Source: G963717155 sp963717155 (lineage in GTDB: Bacteria; Actinomycetota; Thermoleophilia; Gaiellales; JALYLC01). Taken from it: a DNA stretch of 64,000 nt. Below the pieces are notes generated by a model that ran no database searches, was not told the DNA's origin, and saw only the letters and a program-made list of their open reading frames with translations. Location: contig OY970326.1 in NCBI GenBank assembly GCA_963717155.1, forward strand, positions 2,914,001 to 2,978,000. The letters are read 5' to 3'. Positions 1 through 8,830 of the stretch are shown here, one piece after another. The stretch's first letter is position 1. Every line of letters begins with the position of its first letter. Made by a program: the position numbers and the translations under genes.

Positions 1-355
1 CGCCACCCGCTCCGATCCCCGAGATCACGACGGTGCGGATCTCGCTGCGGCGAGCCTCGTCGCGCGCGATCGTCGTGTAGCGCTTGCTGTTGCGGTGCGA
101 GAGCACGACAAGGGCGTCGCCGGCCGCCGCCGTCGGGCCGCCCGTCGCGGCGGCGAACGGCTCGATCGCCCACGCCTCGCGACCGGCCAGACGCAACAGG
201 TACGCGCCGTGGTTGGCCGCGTGGTAGCTCGTACCGGTGCCGGCGAGAAGGATGCGCCGGGCGCCGCGAATGCGGGTGGCGGCGCTCTCGACGGGTTCCG
301 GGTCGGCGAGGATGCGCGCGAGCTCGGACGGCTGCGAGGCCATCGCCTCGTGCAT
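1..355 (-). CDS. SIS-domain sugar isomerase/aminotransferase-like protein (C-terminus cut by window edge)
   Basis: Translating the minus strand from ATG at 355 gives an uninterrupted frame to the window edge, about 118 residues. It has the N-terminal half of an SIS (sugar isomerase) domain: a hydrophobic strand followed by GTGTSYHAA (about residues 39-47), then a second strand, VVLSHRNSKRYT, with the Ser/His/Asn-rich phosphosugar-binding turn. SIS proteins bind phosphosugars; this pattern resembles the isomerase half of GlmS or AgaS-type aldose-ketose isomerases, without a glutaminase domain at this start. Two in-frame ATGs lie close together (355 and 343). The partner specificity cannot be told from this fragment. 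Confidence 0.75.
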   Translation of the reverse strand, partial: MHEAMASQPSELARILADPEPVESAATRIRGARRILLAGTGTSYHAANHGAYLLRLAGREAWAIEPFAAATGGPTAAAGDALVVLSHRNSKRYTTIARDEARRSEIRTVVISGIGAGG

Positions 356-406
356 TGCGGAGTGTGCGCACCTGGCATGGTGGGAGAGACTAGTGGAGGG
401 GAGCGG

Positions 407-1105
407 ATGCACGAGACGCCGGAAGCACGCTGCACTGGAAGCCGGCCCGCCGCCCCGCGCGGGCGCCACTCGAGGGAGCGCTCGTACGACTCGAGCCGGT
501 CGATCCCGCCCGGCACCTGGCGCCGCTGTTCGCGGCCGCGAGCGAACCCGGCGATCTGGCGGTACCTGCCAACCGGGCCCTATCGCGACGAGGCGCCGTT
601 CGCGGCGCTGCTCGACTCGTACGCGGCGTCGGACGATCCGCTGTTCTTCACGATCGTCGACCTGCGCGACGAGCAGCCGGCGGGCATCGCGAGCTACCTG
701 CGCATCACGCCCGAGCACGGCGTGATCGAGATCGGCCACATCTGGTTCGGGCAGCGCCTGCAGCGCACCCGGCAGGCGACCGAGGCGATCTTCCTGCTCG
801 CCCGCCACGTGTTCGACGACCTCGGCTACCGGCGACTCGAGTGGAAGTGCAACGCGAGGAACGAGGCGTCACGCAGGGCGGCCGACCGCTTCGGGTTCAG
901 CTTCGAGGGCATCTTCCGGCAGCACATGGTGATCAAGGACGAGAACAGGGACAGCGCCTGGTACTCGATGCTCGACGGCGAGTGGCCCGGGATACGCGCC
1001 GGATTCGAGCGCTGGCTCGGCGCCGGCGAACTTCGATCCCGACGGGCGCCAGCGCCGGCGCCTCTCCGAGCTCCGGACGGAGACGCCCGGACCGCTGTAG
1101 GCTGA
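407..1105 (+). CDS. GNAT-family N-acetyltransferase (RimJ/RimL type), frame broken near the N-terminus
   Basis: The C-terminal 180 residues carry a RimJ/RimL-like GNAT fold: WRYLPTGPY, a central strand IEIGHIWFG, then the acetyl-CoA region with RTRQATEAIFLLARH and YRRLEWKCNARNEASRRAADR, ending in FEGIFRQHMVIKDENRDSAWYSML. The expected N-terminal strand (LEGALVRLEPVDPARH) is in another frame from about 469 to 560, so a one-base shift lies near 558 and probably another between 407 and 421. The start is therefore uncertain; ATG 407 follows a purine-rich GAGGGGAGCGG. Family members acetylate amines or N-terminal residues; the substrate is unknown. Confidence 0.75.
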   Translation: MHETPEARCTGSRPAAPRGRHSRERSYDSSRSIPPGTWRRCSRPRANPAIWRYLPTGPYRDEAPFAALLDSYAASDDPLFFTIVDLRDEQPAGIASYLRITPEHGVIEIGHIWFGQRLQRTRQATEAIFLLARHVFDDLGYRRLEWKCNARNEASRRAADRFGFSFEGIFRQHMVIKDENRDSAWYSMLDGEWPGIRAGFERWLGAGELRSRRAPAPAPLRAPDGDARTAVG

Positions 1106-1181
1106 GAGAAGTGATTTCTGCAACTACTAGTGGACTCGTGCACGTCGGGGGTCCCGCCGCCTCGCCGCATCTGCGGCGTTG

Positions 1182-3535
1182 ATGGCGGAGCTACTGGCCC
1201 TGATCCGGCGGCGCTTCCCCGGGCTGACCACGACACGCGTGGTCGACGGGCTCATGATCGCGATCGGCCTCGGGACCCTCGTCTGGGTCTTCGCGCTGGA
1301 TCGGGGGCTTCGCGCAAGCGGAGAGCTGCTCGCCGAGTCCTCCCTGCTGATCGTCCTGATCATCGTCGTGCGCCTGGCCAACGTCGCGCGCACCGCGCAC
1401 GGGAACCGCAACCGCGCGCACGCGCTCGCAGCGGTCGGCGCCACACTCGTCACCGCCACGAACCGGCGAGCGATCTACGATGCGACGCTGGTCGCGGCCA
1501 CCGAGCTGGCCGGGCCCGACTACGTCGTCGTGCTCTGGGAGCTCGGCGAGGATGGCGATGACCTCCCGCTGGTCGCCACGAGCATCCCGCAGAACCGGCC
1601 CGCATTCGGGCTCCTGGACTTCGACGAGCCGGTCCGGACAGAGCTCCTTGCCGGGCACGCCGTCGACACGCACCTCGGGCTTCTCATCCCGCTCGTCGCA
1701 CACGATGTGCTGATCGGGCTGATGGGAATCGAAGGGACGCGAATCTCCTCGCCCGCCCGCGCCATGCTCGGGTCGCTCGCGTACCAGGCCGCGCTCGCGC
1801 TCGAGAGCGCCGCGCTCAGCGAGAACCTCATGCGTCGCGAGAGCGAGGCCCGCCTGGGCTCGCTCGTGCGGAACTCCAGCGAGCTCGTGCTGATCGTCGA
1901 CCCCGACACGACGATCACGTACGTGAGTCCGGCCGTCAAGCGGGTGCTCGGCCGCGCCGCCGAGGACGTCACGGGCCGCAGGCTGTCGGACATGATGATG
2001 CCCTCGAGCGTGACGCCCCTGATGCGCGCCATGGTCGCTGCTCCACGACACGCCGACGGGCCGCCTCAGCTGACCGGCCTCCTGCTGTCCCGTGGCGACG
2101 GGACCGCGCTCGACGTCGAGGCGCTCGTCACGGATCTCACGGGCGACGCGAGCGTACGCGGCTACGTGATCAACGCCCGGGATGTGAGCGAGCGCAAGCT
2201 GTTCGAGGATCAGCTGTCCCACCAGGCGTTCCACGACGCCGTCACGGGGCTCCCGAACCGTGCGCTCTTCGGCACGCGCACCGCGCACACCCTCGACGAC
2301 AGCCGCATCGACACGCCGGTGAGCGTGCTCTTTCTCGACCTCGACGACTTCAAGCACGTCAACGACACCCTCGGCCACCTCGCGGGCGACCGCTTGCTGG
2401 CCGCGGTCGGTGCACGGCTCGCGTCCACGATCCGGGCGGCAGACACCGTCGCACGCGTCGGCGGCGACGAGTTCGCCATCCTCCTCGGGTCGTCGCCCGA
2501 CAGCGATCCGGTCGCCACCGCCAGCCACATCCACGACCTGCTCGAGCCGCCGTTCGTCTTCGAGGGCAAGGAGGTCTTCGCCCACGCCAGCATCGGCATC
2601 GCCTTCGCCGACGCAGGTGACCACGGAGTCGATGGCGCGGACCAGCTGCTGCGCAACGCCGACATCGCCATGTACATCGCGAAGCAGCACGGCAAGGCGC
2701 AGTGCCGCATCTTCGAGCCGGCGATGCACCAGTCGGTGTACGACCGGCTCGAGCTCAGACGGGACCTCGAGCTCGCGATCGACCGCGGCGAGCTCCAGCT
2801 GCACTACCAGCCGATCGTGTATCTCGCGACCGGGGCGATCACCGGCTACGAGGCGCTCCTGCGCTGGAACCACCCCACCCGGGTCCGATCTCACCTGCCG
2901 AGTTCATCCCGATCGCGGAGGAGACGGGGCTGATCGTGCGCATCGGCAGGCGGGTGCTCGAAGCGGCTTGCCGCGACGGCGTCCGCCTGAACGCGGTGGT
3001 CGCCCACGACGACGTCCGCGTCGGAGTCAACCTGTCGGGGCGCCAGCTGCAGCGGCCGGAGATGGTCGAGGAGGTGCGAGTCGCACTCGCCAGATCGGGA
3101 CTGCCTGCCGAGCTCCTGGTGCTCGAGCTGACCGAGAGCGTGATGATGAAGGACGTCGACCTGTCGACAGAGCGCCTCGGCGACCTGAAGGCGCTCGGCG
3201 TCCTTCTGGCGCTGGACGACTTCGGCACGGGTTACTCGTCGCTCAACTACATCCAGCGCTTCCCGGTCGACATCCTGAAGATCGACAAGTCGTTCACGGA
3301 CGTGCTCGCCGACGAACGAAGCGCGCGTCTGATCGGGGCGATCCTGGGTCTCGGGCACGCGCTCGAGCTCCGGCAGATCGCCGAGGGCATCGAGCACGCG
3401 GACCAGGCGCTGCGGCTGGTCGAGCTCGGCTGCCCGATGGGGCAGGGCTTCCTCTTCGGAGCGGCGGTCCCGATCGAGACCGCGCTGCTGCAGCGCGCGA
3501 CGGGCGGAGTGCTCGAAGCGGCGCGGGCTGCCTGA
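1182..3535 (+). CDS. membrane GAF-PAS-GGDEF-EAL cyclic-di-GMP turnover protein (one frameshift)
   Basis: Two N-terminal transmembrane helices (about residues 24-40 and 53-69) are followed by a GAF-like segment (about 85-205), a PAS domain (about 216-335, ending in a DVSERK-type exit motif), a GGDEF domain with an intact GGDEF active site near residue 427, and an EAL domain. The EAL domain begins with the canonical EALLRW motif and continues with DDFGTGYSS and a KIDKSF metal/catalytic segment. Both motifs look active, so the protein could make and degrade cyclic-di-GMP, or use one domain for regulation. A one-base loss in a G run near 2885 (just after NHPTR) breaks the frame; the EAL continues one frame over to 3535. 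TTG at 1179 is an alternative start. Confidence 0.9.
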
Positions 3536-3549
3536 CCCGGCGCGGCGCG

Positions 3550-3888
3550 CTACGACGTGACGATGATGTCCTTCTGACCGGCGCTGTCGGCGCCGCAGGG
3601 GATCGCCTTCACGTCGAACTGCGTGACGAGGCGCCCACCGATCAGCACCGAGCAGTAGGCCGTGATGTGCGGCTCGCCGAAGTTGACGTTGCAGCGCACG
3701 ATCCCGTGACCGCGGAAGGCCCGCCCGTTCGGGACGCAGACGACCCAGTGCTGCTGCAGGTGCTGGGCGCGAAGCCGCGCCGTGAGCGCGTTCCGCACCG
3801 CCCTGACGTCGGGCTTCTGGATCGCGGCCGATGCCGTGACCGTGCCCAGGCAGGTGAGGGCCAGCACGAGGAGCAGGAGCCGCCTCAT
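3550..3888 (-). CDS. small exported protein of unknown function
   Basis: About 112 residues, starting at ATG 3888, where a classic signal peptide begins: MRR, a leucine-rich core, and an A-S-A cleavage region. A longer in-frame start at 3942 would put 18 residues before the signal and is less likely. The mature part has four cysteines, at VVCVP, VRCNV, AYCSV and IPCGA, suggesting two disulfides in an extracytoplasmic domain. It lies convergent to the c-di-GMP gene. No family was recognised. Confidence 0.6.
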   Translation of the reverse strand: MRRLLLLVLALTCLGTVTASAAIQKPDVRAVRNALTARLRAQHLQQHWVVCVPNGRAFRGHGIVRCNVNFGEPHITAYCSVLIGGRLVTQFDVKAIPCGADSAGQKDIIVTS

Positions 3889-4131
3889 GCCGTCAGACCG
3901 AATGCTCGAATGGACTGCACGGTCGCCCAGAGTAGCAACCATGCGGTGTTGAGAGCATCTTCGCCGGGCGCTTCAACAGGATCTACACACCACTCCTCGC
4001 GCCGCGTCGAACTGGACCCGCGCGGCGCCGGGAGCCGAGGATGACGGCGAGCGGATCATCCTAATCGGGGGAGGTGGAGGCTCGCGCGGCGCTCTAGCTT
4101 CATGGCTGTCCCGCAGGGCTAGGAGGATCTC

Positions 4132-4773
4132 GTGAAATCGCTGTCGTTTCTCAGCTATGCGAACGTCACAGCGACGATCGCTCTCGTGGTCGCGCTCGGC
4201 GGGACCGGCTACGCCGCGACCCGCATCGGCACCGACAACATCGAGGATGGCGCGGTGACCAGCGCCAAACTCGCGAACGGGGCGGTCACCGCAAACAAGA
4301 TCGCTGCGAAGGCTGTCACCCCGAAGGCGGTCAATGGCTCAGAGCGATTCCCGATCAAGGTCAACGATGCGAAAACACTCAACGGGATCTCGTCGAACAG
4401 TTTCATTCGCGGCCACATGGCGTCCGGAGTGTTCTCAACCACGAGCGCCACCCCCGAGACCGTCGCCACTGTCGAGGGCTTCGGCAAGGTTGGCGTCGGT
4501 TGCGAGAAGAGCGAGGGCTTCGCACGGTTCACGAACACTTCCGGCAAGCCGATCGTCGTCACGATCGACTCATCCTCGGCGCCGCTTCGCAGCGCCACCG
4601 TCGATACGGGCAAAGCGATCAACGGCCCGACCTCGACGAAACCACAGCTACAGACCTGGCGCATCCGACTCGGCGACGAGACGAAGAACACGGTCGCAAC
4701 GATCTGGATCACCTTCGTAGGCGGTACCGGCAAATCGTGCGCCGGCTCGGCGCAAGCGCTCAAGAAGGACTGA
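4132..4773 (+). CDS. exported low-complexity repeat protein with 'YANVTATIAL' leader
   Basis: A 213-residue protein starting at GTG 4132 behind a strong Shine-Dalgarno, TAGGAGGA. The N-terminus (about residues 7-28) is a hydrophobic leader containing YANVTATIALVVALGG, ending at YAA. It is followed by tandem short repeats rich in GAVTSAKLANG and GAVTANKIAAK (about residues 36-70). The C-terminal 120 residues look like a beta-rich globular domain with two cysteines (VGCEKS and KSCAGS). The leader is closely similar to that of the collagen-like protein at 35331, so the two belong to one exported, probably cell-surface, class. Function unknown. Confidence 0.75.
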   Translation: MKSLSFLSYANVTATIALVVALGGTGYAATRIGTDNIEDGAVTSAKLANGAVTANKIAAKAVTPKAVNGSERFPIKVNDAKTLNGISSNSFIRGHMASGVFSTTSATPETVATVEGFGKVGVGCEKSEGFARFTNTSGKPIVVTIDSSSAPLRSATVDTGKAINGPTSTKPQLQTWRIRLGDETKNTVATIWITFVGGTGKSCAGSAQALKKD

Positions 4774-4887
4774 CGCAGGAGCTCCTCGCGGGAGCACGCA
4801 AGCTCACTCCGATCGTCGACCGAGCTCATCCGCTGCGCGAGCTCCATCACGGCGTACACGTCGAATCCGACTACGAAAGCTGTCCTC

Positions 4888-5100
4888 ATGCTTGTCGCAA
4901 CATCGTTGCTTGGGTGGTTCACCTACGGTGTCATCGCGTTCGTGATCTGGATCGCGATCGCGTTCTGGCCTGCACGTGTCGCAGGACGCAAGGGCCACAG
5001 CTTTCTCGGCTACTTCCTACTCAGCCTGCTGTTCTTCCCACTCGCGCTGATCCTCGCGTACGTCGTCAAGGATCGGAGAGCGCCCGCAACGACCCGCTGA
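4888..5100 (+). CDS. small two-helix membrane protein
   Basis: A 70-residue protein with two predicted transmembrane helices (about residues 8-28 and 38-60), joined by a short basic loop with RVAGRKGHS and ending in a basic tail. This layout is common in actinobacterial small membrane proteins that follow exported proteins. No enzymatic motif is visible. Confidence 0.6.
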   Translation: MLVATSLLGWFTYGVIAFVIWIAIAFWPARVAGRKGHSFLGYFLLSLLFFPLALILAYVVKDRRAPATTR

Positions 5101-5112
5101 GGGCTGCCACGC

Positions 5113-5832
5113 CTAGTGCATCCCGGCCGACGCGGGACGTTCGCTCGGTGCAGCACGCTCCGCGCGAAGCAGCTCGTAGCACAGGGTGACCTCGAAGAGG
5201 CCGACCACAGCGCCGACGGTTGCACCGATCAGCGCGCTGACGACGAACGCGGTGAGGTAGGGCTGCTCCGCAGCGGCGAACTGGAACCCGTGTACCAGGG
5301 TGATCTCGACGTATGTCGGAATCGTGGCCAGCAGGAACGTCGGCCACGGACTCCGGCGCACGAGGTCGGCCGAGCGGCGGAACGCCATCGCCACGCCGAT
5401 GTCCTCGATATTGACCAGCGGCCCGACGAGGCAGAACAGCGTGAAAATGATCAGCCCCGGCAGGATGAACAGGGCTGCCCCGATCGTCGTCGCTGCGACG
5501 AGGACCACATCCGCCGCGAGTAGCCGACCCCATGGGAGCGTGCGCAGGGCGCCCCGCACGGTCGGGCGCTCGTGCCCATGCAGGTGATGGCCGACGATAC
5601 GATCGAGCATCCCGGCATAGAGCACCAGACCGGCCGTACTGAAGCTGAGCGGGCCCGTCAGAAGGGCGACCACCACGGTGAGCCCCACGTCGCTGAGCCT
5701 GCCCCCGACGAGACCCCCGAGCGCGCGGCTGGCAAGCGTGTCAAGCATCGCGGAGATGCCGAACACGAGCACGGCGAGACCCATCACCAGCCACGGGTGC
5801 GCCCGGTACGTCGATCCGGCGCCTCGGATCAC
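5113..5832 (-). CDS. polytopic membrane protein of unknown function
   Basis: A 239-residue protein with about five or six hydrophobic segments: residues 14-33, 48-75, 102-150 (a long region with LPGLIIFTLFCLVGPL), 168-185 and 192-222. The pattern of a glycine/proline break in the middle helix pair followed by an 'AFRRSADLVRRS' linker resembles bacterial membrane proteins related to glycerophosphodiester phosphodiesterase membrane domains and DUF975-like proteins. I cannot assign a transport substrate or reaction. It is convergent with the small membrane gene and lies just downstream of the catabolic operon that ends at 5883. Confidence 0.6.
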   Translation of the reverse strand: MIRGAGSTYRAHPWLVMGLAVLVFGISAMLDTLASRALGGLVGGRLSDVGLTVVVALLTGPLSFSTAGLVLYAGMLDRIVGHHLHGHERPTVRGALRTLPWGRLLAADVVLVAATTIGAALFILPGLIIFTLFCLVGPLVNIEDIGVAMAFRRSADLVRRSPWPTFLLATIPTYVEITLVHGFQFAAAEQPYLTAFVVSALIGATVGAVVGLFEVTLCYELLRAERAAPSERPASAGMH

Positions 5833-5882
5833 CGACCTGAGCGTGGGCGCGGGTCGAGCACCGCGATCGCTCCCTCGAAGAC

Positions 5883-6917
5883 TCAGGCCGTCAGCACCAC
5901 CTTCGTCGCCTCGCGCGCATCGAACAGCCGGTAGCCCTCCGCGGCGTCGGCGAGCGGCATGCGGTGCGTGATCACGGGAGTCGGGTCGAGCGTCCTGTCG
6001 GCGACGCGGCCGAGCAGGCCCGCGCCGTCCAGCGAGGGGTCGCCGATCGTGAACCGCAGCGTCAGCTCGTGCTCGAACATCAGAGCGTTGTTCAACGGAT
6101 AGTCGGGCTCGAAGTGCGCGCCGACGACCGAGATCGTCCCGCGACCGCGTGCGAGCCGAAGCGAGGCGTCGAGCGCGCCGGGCGATCCGGCGGCCTCGAT
6201 CACCACGTCGGCACCCATGCCCGCCGTCAGATCGGCGACGAGGCCCGGTGCATCAGCCGGCTCGACGGCCTGCGCCCCGAGCAGCGTGGCGATCCTGCGG
6301 CGCTCCGGCAATGCCGTCCACCGCGATCACGCGCTTCGCCTCGCCGACCGCGCACATGATCGCCATCAGGCCCACCGGCCCGCAGCCGACCACGACGACG
6401 GTGCTGTCAGGCCCCACGCCGCCGCGCTGAACCGCGCCGTAGCCCGTCGGGAGGATGTCGGCGAGGAAGACGGCAGCCTCGTCCGAGACGCTGTCGGGCA
6501 GCACGTGCAGGCAGCGATCGGCGTTCGGCACGCGCACGAGCTCGGCCTGGCCGCCGTCGAGCCGCGGGTACACGCCCGAGTAGCCGAACAGCGACCGGCC
6601 CTCGCACTGGGTGACCCGACCCGCCGCGCACGAGGCACACGTCCCGTCCGAGATCATGCTCGTGTTGACGACGCGCTGCCCGACGCGAAGTCCGTGGACG
6701 TCCGACCCCAGCTCGACGACCACGCCGGCGAACTCGTGGCCGAGCACCGTGCCGTCCTCGAAGCCCGGGCGTCATGCCGTGGAACGGGAACAGGTCGGCG
6801 CCGCAGATCGCCGTCGCGCGCACCTCGACGATCGCGTCGTCCGGGATGCTGGATCGTCGGCTCGGCCACGTCCTCGACGCGGACGTCGCCCACCCCCGCG
6901 AGGACGACGGCCTTCAT
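5883..6917 (-). CDS. zinc-dependent medium-chain alcohol dehydrogenase (last gene of the B6-type operon; three frameshifts)
   Basis: About 345 residues spread over three frames. The N-terminus MKAVVLAGVGDVRVED starts at ATG 6917, which overlaps the upstream VOC stop (ATGA). Then come the catalytic zinc ligands in ICGADLFPFHG and GHEFAGVVVELG, a substrate/zinc loop CASCAAGRVTQC, and the Rossmann motif VVVGCGPVGLMA. The C-terminal half, with GADVVIEAAGSPGALDASL, ends at 5883. Breaks lie near 6845, 6775 and 6310. It resembles threonine/sorbitol-type dehydrogenases. In this operon it could oxidise a hydroxymethyl group of pyridoxine or 4-pyridoxate, a step otherwise done by flavin enzymes; this is inferred from position. 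Confidence 0.8.
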
Positions 6918-7305
6918 GCGGGCTGCTCGATCTCGACGAGGTAGCCGTCGGGGTCGACGCAGAAGAAGCGGCAGCCTCCCCACGGCGGCTCGAACGGGTC
7001 GGCGAGGAAGCGGCACCCCCGCCGCGCCGAGCCGTGCGAACTCGGCCCGCGCGTCCTCGACCTCGACGACCAGGACGACGTCGGCGCGCGCGGGATCGTC
7101 CGGGGCCGCCATCGCGACCCCGGGCCGATCGTCTGCGGGATGGCCCTGCTCGGCGAGCGACAGGCGCATGCCGGCGAGCACGAGCGTCGCGTACGGCGGA
7201 TCGTCGTAACTCGGCCTCGAGCTCGAACCCGATGACGTCGCGGTAGAACGCGACCGACGCAGCGAAGTCGCGGACCGCCAGGATCGCCCCTGCCCGGGTG
7301 GCCAT
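6914..7305 (-). CDS. VOC-family (glyoxalase/dioxygenase-fold) protein (two frameshifts)
   Basis: About 128 residues. It starts at ATG 7305, overlapping the SDR stop (TGATG), and stops inside the ATG of the next gene. The N-terminal half shows the vicinal-oxygen-chelate repeat, AILAVRDFAASVAFYRDVIGFE. The second half, with VLVVEVEDARAEFARLGAAG and a terminal DPDGYLVEIEQ, is one frame over. Breaks are near 7210 and 7018. VOC proteins bind a metal with His/Glu ligands; the terminal Glu of VEIEQ fits a ligand. Possible roles include isomerase, ring-cleaving dioxygenase or resistance binding protein. Its presence inside a pyridine-degradation operon makes a catabolic role plausible but unproven. 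Confidence 0.7.
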
Positions 7306-8036
7306 CAGTTGTGCGTGTGGCCCCCGTCCACCACGATCATCTGGCCCGTCACCCAGCGCGCCTCCTCGGACGCGAGGAACGCGACCGTCGGGGCGATGTC
7401 GTCCACCTCGCCGCGGCGCGGGATCGCCTGCAGCATCTGCACGAACTCGAACGCCTCGGCATGCGGGCTCGCGAGCACGCCCTCGGACGCCGTGAGGCCC
7501 GGCGCGACCGAGTTCACGGTGATGCCGTACTTGCCGAGCTCGCGCGCCGCGGCGCGGGTGAACCCGAAGACGCCGCCCTTCGACGCGACGTAGTGGGCGA
7601 GGTTCGGCGTGCCCGCCACGACCACGTTCGAGGCGATGTTGATGATGCGCCCGTAGCCCGCCTCGCGCATCGGCCTCTGCGCGTAGTGGGTCAGGAGGAA
7701 GGTGCCGTCGAGGTTCACCGCCATGATCCGGCGCCACTCGGCGAAGTCGATGTCGTCCCACTCCTTGAACGGGACGATCGCCGCGGCGTTCACCGTGATG
7801 TCGAGCTTGCCGTAGCGCTTGACGGTCTCCTCGACGAGGCTCTTGACCTGCTCCTCCTGCGCCATGTCGATCTGGATCCCGGCGCCGCCGTCGGGAGCTG
7901 CCGCCGTCGCGCCCTCGCCGTTCTTGTCGGCCACGACGACGGTCGCGCCCTCCTCGGCGAGCTTGTCGGCGATCGCCTTGCCGATTCCCTGTGCCGCGCC
8001 GGTGACGATGGCCACGCGGCCGTCAAGCTTTCCCAT
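7305..8036 (-). CDS. pyridoxal 4-dehydrogenase homologue (SDR)
   Basis: An intact 243-residue short-chain dehydrogenase. It has the NAD-binding TGAAQGIG, NAAA, and the catalytic set N109, S136, Y149 and K153 (YVASK). From memory, several stretches match Mesorhizobium loti pyridoxal 4-dehydrogenase unusually well: AIVPFKEWDDID, IASNVVVAGTPN, GELGKY-type ELGKYGITVN, and ASPHAEAFEFVQMLQA. That enzyme oxidises pyridoxal (as hemiacetal) with NAD+ to 4-pyridoxolactone. The next gene upstream in the operon is the matching lactonase, which supports the assignment. Start ATG 8036 is preceded by GGAGGA. An ordinary SDR of another pathway remains possible, but the combination of neighbours argues against it. 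Confidence 0.85.
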   Translation of the reverse strand: MGKLDGRVAIVTGAAQGIGKAIADKLAEEGATVVVADKNGEGATAAAPDGGAGIQIDMAQEEQVKSLVEETVKRYGKLDITVNAAAIVPFKEWDDIDFAEWRRIMAVNLDGTFLLTHYAQRPMREAGYGRIINIASNVVVAGTPNLAHYVASKGGVFGFTRAAARELGKYGITVNSVAPGLTASEGVLASPHAEAFEFVQMLQAIPRRGEVDDIAPTVAFLASEEARWVTGQMIVVDGGHTHN

Positions 8037-8060
8037 CTGATCCTCCGTTGAGACCGAGAT

Positions 8061-8818
8061 CTACGAGAGCTCGTAGAAGTCGGGGGCCTTCTTGTACGTC
8101 TGCCAGGCGTCCATGTCGTGCGAGAAGAACGACGTCGGCGCCGTGCTCGGCGGCGAGGTCCTTGAGCCGGCGGATCGAGCGAACGCCCGCGACCGGGTCG
8201 ATGTGGAAGCCCGGCTGCACGCCCTTCTCGTAGGCGGCCTGCGTGTACACGACGTCCATCGCGAACAGCAGGGGCATGACCGCCGCCGTCGGGCTTCACG
8301 AGCACCGAGTAGTGGCCGACCGTGTGGCCCGGGCGTCTCGAACAGCCAGAGGCCCTTCGCGAGCTCGACGTCGCCCGAGATCGTCTCGAACCTCGCGCCC
8401 TCGTAGTCCCACGTCTTGTCGGAGTAGCCGAAGAACTCGAACGGCTCGTGGTTGCGCGCGTGCGCGAGCTCCTTCTCGTGCAGGACGACGCGCGAGCTCG
8501 TCAGGTGCTTGTTGCCGCCGACGTGGTCGAAGTGCAGGTGCGTGTTGACGAGCGTGCCGACGTCCTCCGGGCTGAAGCCGCAGCGCGCGAGCTGCGCCGG
8601 GATCGTCTGATCGACGGTCTGCTCCGGGAACTCGAACGGCAGCACGCGCTCGGTGTGCTCGAGGTCGAACCCGGTGTCGAACAGGAAGAGGCCCGTCGTC
8701 GTGCTCGATCAGGATCGCCGTAGGACGGGATCCGCACGGGAGTCCCGCCGCCGATGTTCCACATCAGCTGCGCGTGATCGATCACGATCGATCCGTTGTC
8801 GAGCATCCAGAGCTTCAC
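8061..8818 (-). CDS. 4-pyridoxolactonase homologue (metallo-beta-lactamase fold; four frameshifts)
   Basis: About 250 residues. The N-terminus MKLWMLDNGSIVIDH starts at 8818. The MBL zinc motif THLHFDHVGG lies near residue 95, followed by the HEKELAHARNHEPFEFFGYSD region. After one-base repairs it continues ETPGHTVGHYS, MPLLFAMDVVYTQ, FHIDPVAGVRSIRRLK, AAEHGAD and SHDMDAWQTYK. The last parts (FHIDPVAGV, then SHDMD followed by a K-T-Y element) match what I remember of M. loti 4-pyridoxolactonase, a zinc enzyme that hydrolyses 4-pyridoxolactone to 4-pyridoxate. AHL lactonases share the fold but not these stretches. Single extra bases near 8711, 8694, 8330, 8283 and 8130 explain the breaks. Confidence 0.83.
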
Positions 8819-8830
8819 GGCTCCGCCTTC

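Noticed and set aside
1191..2894. A long minus-strand frame opposite the c-di-GMP gene
   Set aside because: It has no domain or ribosome-binding site and is explained by high GC codon bias of the real gene.
8061..8818. An N-acyl homoserine lactonase (quorum quenching)
   Set aside because: It shares the fold and HxHxDH motif, but the C-terminal FHIDPVAGV and SHDMD segments and the neighbours fit 4-pyridoxolactonase better.
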